Source of the DNA: an uncultured Chlorobiales bacterium
GTDB lineage: Bacteria > Bacteroidota > Chlorobiia > Chlorobiales > Chlorobiaceae
Direction of reading: 5' to 3'
NCBI GenBank assembly: GCA_903929135.1
Contig: CAIYTH010000032.1
Coordinates: 42,001 to 106,000, forward strand
DNA: 64,000 nucleotides
Shown: in pieces, positions 56,197-64,000 of the stretch
How the letters are laid out: every line of letters starts with the position of its first letter
Numbering within the stretch: position 1 is the first letter of the stretch
Translations under genes and position numbers: made by a program
The notes under the pieces: generated by a model
What the model was told of the DNA's origin: nothing
Database searches by the model: none
The model's input: the letters and a program-made list of their open reading frames with translations, nothing else

Positions 56197-56889
56197 TTAC
56201 TCTTCCCATTCTTCATTCTCAAGCAGGTCCGGCCGGCGCTGAAGCGTACGTTCATGCGCATTCTGCTGCCGCCAGAGCTCGATTTTCTCGTGATGTCCCG
56301 AAAGCAGCACCTCTGGCACCTCCATCCCCCTGAACTCGGCAGGACGAGTGTACCAGGCGCAATCGAGCATGCCGGTCTGAAACGAATCCGTCAGTGCCGA
56401 TTCACCATCGCCCAGGACACCGGGTACAAGGCGGACGAGCGCATCGGCAAGCATGAGCGCCGGGATTTCACCCCCGGACAGCACGACGTCGCCGACTGAG
56501 ATTTCCATCGTCACAAGCTTCTGGCGGATCCTTTCGTCCATGGCCTTGTAGTGGCCGCAAAGCACGATCAGGTTCCCGTTCCGGGAAAGCCTGTTGGCTA
56601 TCTTCTGGTCGAACAGTCTGCCGTCGGGCGTCATGAAGATCACCTCGTCGTAAGCCCTTTCAGCAAGCAATCCCTCGATGCACGCGAAAACCGGTTCGGG
56701 TCGAATCACCATTCCTGCACCACCCCCGAATGGCGTATCGTCCACCTGACGATAGTTGCCCAGCCCGAAATCGTGCAGATTGTGCACATGGATCTCAACG
56801 AGGCCTTTCTTCCTCGCAATGCCGAGCACTCCCTTCTCAAGCGGCGATGCGAAAAAATCGGGTATGACGGAAATGATATCTATCCGCAT
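56197..56889 (-). CDS. trmD: tRNA (guanine37-N1)-methyltransferase
   Basis: 230 residues of SPOUT class. [48 protein letters not shown], and the trefoil-knot segment [13 protein letters not shown] with [30 protein letters not shown] bind SAM. It methylates G37 next to the anticodon in tRNAs reading CNN codons, preventing frameshifting. It sits between rimM and rplS with gaps of 54 and 27 bases, as in many bacteria. Confidence 0.98.
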   Translation of the reverse strand: MRIDIISVIPDFFASPLEKGVLGIARKKGLVEIHVHNLHDFGLGNYRQVDDTPFGGGAGMVIRPEPVFACIEGLLAERAYDEVIFMTPDGRLFDQKIANRLSRNGNLIVLCGHYKAMDERIRQKLVTMEISVGDVVLSGGEIPALMLADALVRLVPGVLGDGESALTDSFQTGMLDCAWYTRPAEFRGMEVPEVLLSGHHEKIELWRQQNAHERTLQRRPDLLENEEWEE

Positions 56890-56943
56890 GGCTTACACAC
56901 CAGAGACATTGCTTCAATCAATCTTGTCAAGAACAGTTGCATG

Positions 56944-57456
56944 CTACAGGAACTCCGAAAAGCGCCGCAGCACCATGATCCCCTTCCGGAGATCGATTTC
57001 GTCGACGAACTCCTCGACCGCCGGAACAAGCACTTTGCGGCCGCCGACTTCAATTTCGTAGACATCGTGGGCCGGCATCTGCAGCACGTCGCTGATGATG
57101 CCGATCCGTCCTCCCTTTTCGTCCAGAACCTCCAGACCGATAAGGTCATGGATATATGCCCGATCGTCAGGGAGGGTTTCCAGCTCTTCACCGGTCACGT
57201 ACAGCCGGCAACCGGCTGCCGCTTCGGCATCCTCACGGGTGCCTATACCTTCGAACACAATCCAGGCGAACCCCTGGTTCAGCTTTGCAGACAGAACCTT
57301 CCGAAGCACCGCTTCCCCCGGGGTCTTGCCCATATAGAACTCCCGGCGCTTCAGGAAGCTCTCCGGATAGTCGGTCACGGGCTGGACCTTCAGCTCACCT
57401 TTCAGCCCCTTGGGCTTGAGCACGATGCCGGTCAGATAAAGCTCCACCCCGTTCAA
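56944..57456 (-). CDS. rimM: Ribosome maturation factor RimM
   Basis: 170 residues. The N-terminal barrel ([25 protein letters not shown]) is followed by the PRC-barrel half ([36 protein letters not shown], then [22 protein letters not shown]). It binds S19 and helps assemble the 30S head. It lies in the conserved operon, 11 bases after rpsP. Confidence 0.96.
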   Translation of the reverse strand: MNGVELYLTGIVLKPKGLKGELKVQPVTDYPESFLKRREFYMGKTPGEAVLRKVLSAKLNQGFAWIVFEGIGTREDAEAAAGCRLYVTGEELETLPDDRAYIHDLIGLEVLDEKGGRIGIISDVLQMPAHDVYEIEVGGRKVLVPAVEEFVDEIDLRKGIMVLRRFSEFL

Positions 57457-57467
57457 TAAAAACGTTA

Positions 57468-57881
57468 TCAGGCTTCGGCGGAACCGGCGGCGGCATTCGC
57501 CTCGGCATCCTTCTTGGCCTGGCGGCGGCGGACTTTGACCGTGAGTCGCTTCTGACGGCGCTCGGCCTCTTTCTGCTGCCAGGTTTCCATCTGGGCTGCG
57601 ATATCGCTCTCGCTGACGCCGCGGCGCTGAAGGTTCAATTCATGAAGCAGGCCGGTGCCGCGGATAAGGCTGCGGACGGTGGCCGTCGGCTGTGCACCGA
57701 CGTTCAGCCAGTAAGTTACGCGTGCCTTTTCGATGGTAACGGCATGCGGCTTCGCGGTCGGATTGTAATGCCCGATCACTTCAAGAAACTTGCCATCCCT
57801 CGGTGAGCGGCCATCCGCTGCAACGATCTGGTAAAACGGGAGCTTTTTCCTTCCGGTCCTTTTCAGTCTGATCTTAACCAA
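57468..57881 (-). CDS. rpsP: Ribosomal protein S16 with C-terminal extension
   Basis: 137 residues. The S16 core spans about 1-80: [37 protein letters not shown], and [19 protein letters not shown]. The remaining 55 residues are a Lys/Arg/Gln/Ala-rich tail ([20 protein letters not shown]), longer than the 80-90-residue E. coli protein and common in Chlorobi/Bacteroidota homologues. Second gene of the operon after ffh. Confidence 0.97.
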   Translation of the reverse strand: MVKIRLKRTGRKKLPFYQIVAADGRSPRDGKFLEVIGHYNPTAKPHAVTIEKARVTYWLNVGAQPTATVRSLIRGTGLLHELNLQRRGVSESDIAAQMETWQQKEAERRQKRLTVKVRRRQAKKDAEANAAAGSAEA

Positions 57882-57919
57882 AGCGAATAATGTTTAATTA
57901 ATTAATAGACATTGATCAT

Positions 57920-59269
<1,350 letters not shown>

Positions 59270-59471
59270 GTTTGACCTGTCACATAAATTCTAAAAATGG
59301 ATAGCTTTAAAAATAACAAAATTCTCGTAAAATAAAACCGTATACAACAAGCTTCTTCCGGCTTATTTTCAGCATGGATTCTCTCCATGACATCGTACAC
59401 CGAAATTCAGGGGTTCCCCCGTAAACGCCACAGATGAAAGCGTTTCGGAAAGCCCGACATCAACCAGGCCC

Positions 59472-60455
59472 ATGACACCCGACCTCATCGAAAAACTGTT
59501 CGATTCATTCCGGCAGCAGAAAATCGCCGTCATCGGCGACGTCATGATCGACAAGTACATTTTCGGCCATGTGTCGCGCATTTCACCCGAATACCCGGTA
59601 CCGGTCGTCGACGTGACCCACGAAAGCAGCCGACTCGGCGGCGCAGCCAACGTCGCGCTGAACATCCACGCCCTGGGGGCTGAAACGTTCCTGATCGGCG
59701 TAACGGGAAAGGACCAGGGACGAGAAGCCCTGATCGGGCTCATGAACGAAAAGGGGCTCGAGAGCGGCCTGCTGGTTGCCGACCCGTCGAGACCGACGAC
59801 CTGCAAGACAAGGATACTCTCACAGAACCATCATATCACGAGGGTCGACTACGAAAGCCGGCAGCCCCTCGACGAAGCGACCGAGGCAAGGCTGCTCGAC
59901 CTGTTCCGGGAAGTTGCCGGCACGCTCGGCGCCGTCGTTTTCGAGGACTACAACAAGGGAGTCCTGACCGAATCGCTCATTGCTGCGGTGACCGCCATCT
60001 GCAGGGAACTGCGCATACCGGTGCTGGTCGACCCGAAGCTCAAGGGGTTCTTTTCCTACCAGGGGTGCTCCGTCTTCAAACCGAACCTCTCGGAACTGGC
60101 TGCTTCGCTCGGCGTCGTGCTTCACAACACCGACAAGGAGGTCGAGGAGGGATGCCTGCTGCTCAGGGAGCGACTGGATGCGGAGAGTTTCGTGGTGACG
60201 AGGAGCGAAAAGGGAATGACCATCTACGACGGGACGTTCACCCATATCCCTGCGACATCCCTGGAGGTGTCGGACGTCTCAGGAGCGGGCGATACGGTTA
60301 TCGGCATGCTTGCCCTGGGAAAGGCGGCCGGCCTCGACCTGGTGACGAGCACCAAAATCGCCAATCTCGCAGCCGGAACCGTGTGCCAGGAGGTAGGAGC
60401 CGTCCCGGTGAAACGTGAACGGCTTCTCAGCGTGTGCCGTGATCATCTTCGATGA
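59472..60455 (+). CDS. rfaE1: D-glycero-beta-D-manno-heptose-7-phosphate kinase
   Basis: 327 residues, PfkB fold, corresponding to the kinase half of HldE without the adenylyltransferase half. Motifs are VIGDVMIDKYIFGHVSRISPEYPVPVV, SSRLGGAANVALNIHALGA, FEDYNKGVLTESLI, LVDPKLKGF, and VSDVSGAGDTVIGM with base D274. It phosphorylates heptose-7-phosphate to the 1,7-bisphosphate in ADP-heptose synthesis for LPS inner core. A separate nucleotidyltransferase must be encoded elsewhere. Its 3' end overlaps the convergent START gene by 29 bases. Confidence 0.93.
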   Translation: MTPDLIEKLFDSFRQQKIAVIGDVMIDKYIFGHVSRISPEYPVPVVDVTHESSRLGGAANVALNIHALGAETFLIGVTGKDQGREALIGLMNEKGLESGLLVADPSRPTTCKTRILSQNHHITRVDYESRQPLDEATEARLLDLFREVAGTLGAVVFEDYNKGVLTESLIAAVTAICRELRIPVLVDPKLKGFFSYQGCSVFKPNLSELAASLGVVLHNTDKEVEEGCLLLRERLDAESFVVTRSEKGMTIYDGTFTHIPATSLEVSDVSGAGDTVIGMLALGKAAGLDLVTSTKIANLAAGTVCQEVGAVPVKRERLLSVCRDHLR

Positions 60456-61068
60456 CGAAATGGTCGTCGACCACAGAGGGCCATGGCGGATTGTATGATG
60501 TGTCCTGCGCAAGCGTCCTCATCTTCTGCAGCGAGTAGAAGGGCACCTCGAAAAGTGCGGCATTGCTGAGTGCTGGAGGCACGTCGTTGCCAGGATTCAT
60601 ATGCATGACAAACGTGATATGTACCTTGCCTCCCTCGATCGGCATGAACACCCAGACACCCCTCGTTTCACGCACGCGATGGAGGTTCGGCCGCAATGGC
60701 AGGTATTCAGGAACCCCCTGCATGGTCAACGCCACAGCCCCTGCCTCCGAAGCATGCAGGCCGGTCCGGACGATCATCTCCCGTTTCGGCATGGGCCAGG
60801 GCGTGTTGATCACCTGCCGGATGACGTACTCGAGTTCGTTGTTGCTGTCCAGCACCTCCATCTCGGCAAGCTGGTGGACCCAGCGCCGGTAGCTCGTGAA
60901 ATCATGGAACAGGCTCACCAGCTTCCTGAAAGGAACCTCGAACTCGGCTTCGCCCTTGAAACCGAGCACGCTCGAACCTGCAATCCTGGAAGAGTAGACC
61001 CGGATCCCCTTGTGCTCGACACGGAATTCCCAATTGCCCGCAAGGGCGGTAGCGACATCCATTGACAC
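60427..61068 (-). CDS. START-domain (SRPBCC) lipid-binding-like protein
   Basis: 213 residues. A single START-type fold spans almost the whole chain: GIRVYSSRIAGSSVLGFKGEAEFEVPFRKLVSLFHDFTSYRRWVHQLAEMEVLD, VIRQVINTPWPMPKREMIVRTGL, GVWVFMPIEGGKVHITFVMHMNPGN and ALSNAALFEVPFYSLQKMR. No signal peptide. START domains bind lipids or other hydrophobic ligands in a deep pocket; the ligand here is unknown. It is paralogous to the gene just upstream (32-base gap), with shared motifs PWP, D/KREMI and the P-F/Y-x2 tail. Confidence 0.85.
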   Translation of the reverse strand: MSMDVATALAGNWEFRVEHKGIRVYSSRIAGSSVLGFKGEAEFEVPFRKLVSLFHDFTSYRRWVHQLAEMEVLDSNNELEYVIRQVINTPWPMPKREMIVRTGLHASEAGAVALTMQGVPEYLPLRPNLHRVRETRGVWVFMPIEGGKVHITFVMHMNPGNDVPPALSNAALFEVPFYSLQKMRTLAQDTSYNPPWPSVVDDHFVIEDDHGTR

Positions 61069-61100
61069 TTCGGTTGTTTTGATGAATGAAATAGCCGCCG

Positions 61101-61757
61101 TTATCCCACAACGAAATCCTCGTAATTCCTGATGATTTCATCCGGCGCGGTTCGGAACGGCGCTTCGACCGGGGTGCGGTACTTCTCCCGCTTCACCATG
61201 TCGCGAAGATTGCACATCGTGTGATAGGGTGTGTCGATCACCGCGATGTTCGCCAGCCAGGAAGGTATCTCACCACCAGGTTCGATGTGAAGCCTGAAGA
61301 CTACCCTGCAGCTGTTTTCAGAAAGGGGGAGGATGTTCCAGGCACCCTCCATCTGACGGACCCGTACATAACGTTCATCCTCGGGAAGGAAATCGGGAAG
61401 GCACTCGATCCTGATGAAGGCCTCCGAAGTCTTCGGGTCCATGAATGCTGTCGAACGGGAGATGATCTCACGATCGGAGACCGGCCACGGAGCGCTGACC
61501 AGCTGGTAGACAACCCTGCCGTCGTTTTCCGTCAGCTCCTGGAGAACCCGCATTTCCCGGGTTTTCCATACCCATTCTGTAGCGACATCGATATCGTAAA
61601 GCAGACTGAGCACCGACTGCTGGGAGGCATCGACGGTAGCTACCGCCACGAACGAGAGAAAACTTGACGAGGGGACGGGACAGGTGAAAATCTTCAGCCA
61701 GTCGTTCTTGAACCTCTCAGTGCATGTGGCACTGTTGATTTTTTCGAGCAGTGACAT
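61101..61757 (-). CDS. Second START-domain (SRPBCC) protein, paralogue
   Basis: 218 residues. [116 protein letters not shown] give the START pattern, closely parallel to the neighbouring paralogue. Tandem duplication is therefore likely. It lies 58 bases downstream of the protease gene on the same strand. Ligand and partner are unknown; a role with the protease or in lipid handling is only context. Confidence 0.84.
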   Translation of the reverse strand: MSLLEKINSATCTERFKNDWLKIFTCPVPSSSFLSFVAVATVDASQQSVLSLLYDIDVATEWVWKTREMRVLQELTENDGRVVYQLVSAPWPVSDREIISRSTAFMDPKTSEAFIRIECLPDFLPEDERYVRVRQMEGAWNILPLSENSCRVVFRLHIEPGGEIPSWLANIAVIDTPYHTMCNLRDMVKREKYRTPVEAPFRTAPDEIIRNYEDFVVG

Positions 61758-61815
61758 ACTGTGGTGACCTGATTGTTGATGAAAAATAATGATGGTGCCA
61801 TGGCTTTCAGAGGCA

Positions 61816-63453
61816 TCACGAAGCTTTCCTGCCGATGAGCTGCCTGGCGACCTGCATGGAAGGATCGCCTTCTCGGATCAACACCTTGAGCTGGCCTTCA
61901 GTTCCGAAGAGCTGCCTGGCGATCCTGGCCTTGAGAGCAACACGGATATATCGGGCATCCTTGACAAATTCGTCGGAGCTGAACGATATGCCCTTCAACC
62001 TGCACTCCGCCCTGACTCTGGACTCGAGGTCTGCCGGCACTGGGTAGCCGCCAATGAAATCATCCTGCGATCTCCGGTACTTCTGGACTGTACTTGCAGG
62101 ATCGTCGATCAGCTTCAACGCAATATCTTCGAATACCCCCTTCGCAAACAGCTCCTGGTAAAGATTCGTGTAAGGCCGTCCGAACACCCAGTAGTCAGGC
62201 ATGATGCCGCCGGCTTTCGCCAGGACCTTCCTGAGGCTGTCGCCCGGAACCACCCCCGAAACTCTTCCGGTGCTGTAGACGGAAATATCACCATTGTCAA
62301 GATACAGGGTACCCACATACTTTTTCATGAAATTATCCGGCAGAGACATGGTGTGCGTCTCCTTGTAATACTCCTCGCGTCCCCGGCTCCCTTCGTCGTA
62401 GCCCCGCTGTATCTGTCTGCCGGCCGGCGTGTAATACCTCGATACCGTCAGGCGCAAAATCGAACCGTCGGATAGATCGAACTGACGCTGTACCAGCCCT
62501 TTACCGAAAGTCAGTTCCCCGACAAGGAATGCCCTCCGGTTGTCCTGCAGGGCACCCGCAAGGATTTCAGCGGCCGAGGCACTTCCCCTGTCGACCAGCA
62601 GACAAACCGTTCCGCTCTCGAAAAGCCCGCCCGGCTTCGCCAGATATTTCAGTTCGTCGGCCCCGCCATGCCGGCTTCTGGTATAAACGATCAGTTTGTG
62701 GTCGGAAAGCAGTTCGTCAGCCACCTCGACAGCCTGGTCAAAGAATCCGCCGGGATTCCCCCGAAGATCGATGATAAGGCGCTGCATCCCCTGCTTGCGA
62801 AGATTCAGCAACGCCTGGTGGAACTCGCTCGCGGTAGTCTCGACGAACTTGCTGATCCTCACATAACCTGTTCCTGCATCGACAAGAAACGCCGCATCGA
62901 TGCTCGATGTCGAAATCTTGCCCCTGGTCACCATAAAATCGATCATACGGTGAGTTATGGGCCGATAGACCTTGAGCGTCACCCTGGTTCCGCTCTTTCC
63001 CCTCAGCTTTTTGAGCACAGCGCTCTTGGTGATACCCACAGCATTGATCGAATCGATGGAGACGATCCGGTCGCCCGGCATGATGCCTGCGGACTCGCTC
63101 GGACCTCCGGCAAGGGGCGTAACCACCAGCAGGGTATCGTTGACCACATCGAATTCAATACCGACCCCCTCGAAATTCCCTTCAAGCTCGGCATGCGAAA
63201 AGGCCGCCTTCTCCGGTTCGAGATAGACGGTATGGGGATCAAGCGATTCCACCATCCCGCGTATCCCTGCATTGGCAAGGCTGTCAGTATTCACCGGTTC
63301 CACGTAGGAAGTGAGTATCCGCTGATAAACTTCCTGCACTTTTTTCTGTTTCTCGTCGCTCATGCTGCCACCACCCGTTTTCAGCCTGGTCCCGATAAAT
63401 ATTCCGAACACAAGAACGACAATCATCAGGACGACACTGAGTACACGAGACAT
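61816..63453 (-). CDS. CtpA-type carboxyl-terminal processing protease (S41)
   Basis: 545 residues from [21 protein letters not shown], an N-terminal membrane anchor or signal. A tail-recognition N region, a PDZ domain ([38 protein letters not shown]) and the S41 catalytic domain follow. The latter shows [49 protein letters not shown] with the catalytic Ser of GSASAAE, and [12 protein letters not shown] with the catalytic Lys. A long C-terminal region completes it. It degrades or trims periplasmic proteins from the C terminus. A longer frame adds 20 residues of no homology. Confidence 0.93.
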   Translation of the reverse strand: MSRVLSVVLMIVVLVFGIFIGTRLKTGGGSMSDEKQKKVQEVYQRILTSYVEPVNTDSLANAGIRGMVESLDPHTVYLEPEKAAFSHAELEGNFEGVGIEFDVVNDTLLVVTPLAGGPSESAGIMPGDRIVSIDSINAVGITKSAVLKKLRGKSGTRVTLKVYRPITHRMIDFMVTRGKISTSSIDAAFLVDAGTGYVRISKFVETTASEFHQALLNLRKQGMQRLIIDLRGNPGGFFDQAVEVADELLSDHKLIVYTRSRHGGADELKYLAKPGGLFESGTVCLLVDRGSASAAEILAGALQDNRRAFLVGELTFGKGLVQRQFDLSDGSILRLTVSRYYTPAGRQIQRGYDEGSRGREEYYKETHTMSLPDNFMKKYVGTLYLDNGDISVYSTGRVSGVVPGDSLRKVLAKAGGIMPDYWVFGRPYTNLYQELFAKGVFEDIALKLIDDPASTVQKYRRSQDDFIGGYPVPADLESRVRAECRLKGISFSSDEFVKDARYIRVALKARIARQLFGTEGQLKVLIREGDPSMQVARQLIGRKAS

Positions 63454-64000
63454 GTGAGCAGAATTAAATGGCTGAGGAACGGGAAACGATGACGCCGGGC
63501 AATGGGCCTCCATGCCAGGCTGCTTCCAGGGTCAGGCGCGGGGGCATGAATTGCGACCCATCTCATCTGTCAGGTGCGATGCTGCATGAGAATCAGGCGC
63601 TCGTCCCGAAGTTTTCGGGTGCCTTAAGTTTACCGAAGAGAAGAGTAATTCGCAAAAAAACATTACCAACGCCGGGTAGCAGGCCTACAGCCGTAGACAG
63701 CACCTGCATCCTTACGTCAATTCACGCACACCTTATACCTGAATACCGACAACATTATCAACAACACTAATAAAGACAGTGAATCGCCATCTATATCACA
63801 TTATAAAATATCAATCAACACAACAATATGATCGCAATACCATATCGCCATCCCCATAAAACAAAATAGATAAAACTTTATAACACAGCTAACCGAGCGC
63901 AATAAATAATTACAAATACCGGATCTTTCCACAAATATAGAAGTCATAATCACAATATTAATAATCACATTAAATACATAAAATTATTATTAATACAATA
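63454..64000. other. Gene-free tail, AT-rich at the right end
   Basis: No coding region is supported. The first 200 bases have normal composition and give only shadow frames. From about 63740 onward the sequence is strongly AT-rich with runs of ATAT, ATTAATAATC and TACATAAAATTATTATTAAT, markedly unlike the rest of the window. It could be a promoter region, a horizontally acquired segment or the approach to a low-GC island beyond the edge. No inverted repeat of note was found. Confidence 0.5.

Overview
The window looks like part of a Gram-negative chromosome with moderately high GC. It most probably comes from a green sulfur bacterium (Chlorobi). This rests on the outer-membrane machinery (two-partner secretion, LPS-type sugar genes, a lipoprotein), weak or absent Shine-Dalgarno sites before most genes, and a short-chain dehydrogenase close to the plant and green-bacterial chlorophyll b reductase (NYC1/NOL) family. 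The species cannot be fixed from the sequence alone. Most genes read on the minus strand.

Left part (1-22.5 kb): a TIR-like (Thoeris ThsB-type) protein at the very edge; a six-PAS hybrid histidine kinase; a giant flavin/Fe-S D-lactate dehydrogenase-like protein; bacterioferritin; the NYC1/NOL-like SDR, whose catalytic Tyr is His; a STAS/SEC14-like small protein; a CPA2 cation/proton antiporter with a USP-like tail; an NlpC/P60 peptidase; a type II NADH dehydrogenase; a 1125-residue patatin-like lipase coupled to a lipoprotein; and two ElyC/SanA/YdcF-type envelope proteins on either side of a small coiled-coil protein.

Middle (22.5-41.3 kb): a three-gene two-partner secretion operon, tpsA-tpsB-GT41. 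The exoprotein carries about eleven alternating propeller-like repeats, and the third gene is a TPR/SPINDLY-type O-GlcNAc-transferase homologue, so the operon has the logic of Haemophilus HMW1A-B-C. It is preceded by a promoter-like sequence, an operator-like palindrome and a long structured leader. Upstream lie DNA-repair genes in one orientation (umuD-umuC, rmuC, sbcD-sbcC), separated by intergenic repeats with 12-bp inverted ends.

Right-middle (41.4-51.5 kb): surface-sugar genes. First come a CapE/WbjB-like UDP-GlcNAc dehydratase, a GT4 glycosyltransferase and a polysaccharide deacetylase. Then, after an SRAP protein and tRNA-Cys(GCA), comes a tightly packed five-gene operon: flippase-like membrane protein, HP-motif glycosyltransferase, NeuA-like CMP-sugar synthetase, KdnB-like oxidase, KdnA-like aminotransferase. 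This looks like a route to 8-amino-Kdo or a related CMP-activated acidic sugar.

Right end (52-64 kb): long-chain acyl-CoA synthetase, a MutY-like glycosylase lacking the Fe-S cysteines, an MBL hydrolase, the housekeeping operon ffh-rpsP-rimM-trmD-rplS, the heptose-7-phosphate kinase, two START-domain proteins, a CtpA-type protease, and an AT-rich gene-free tail.
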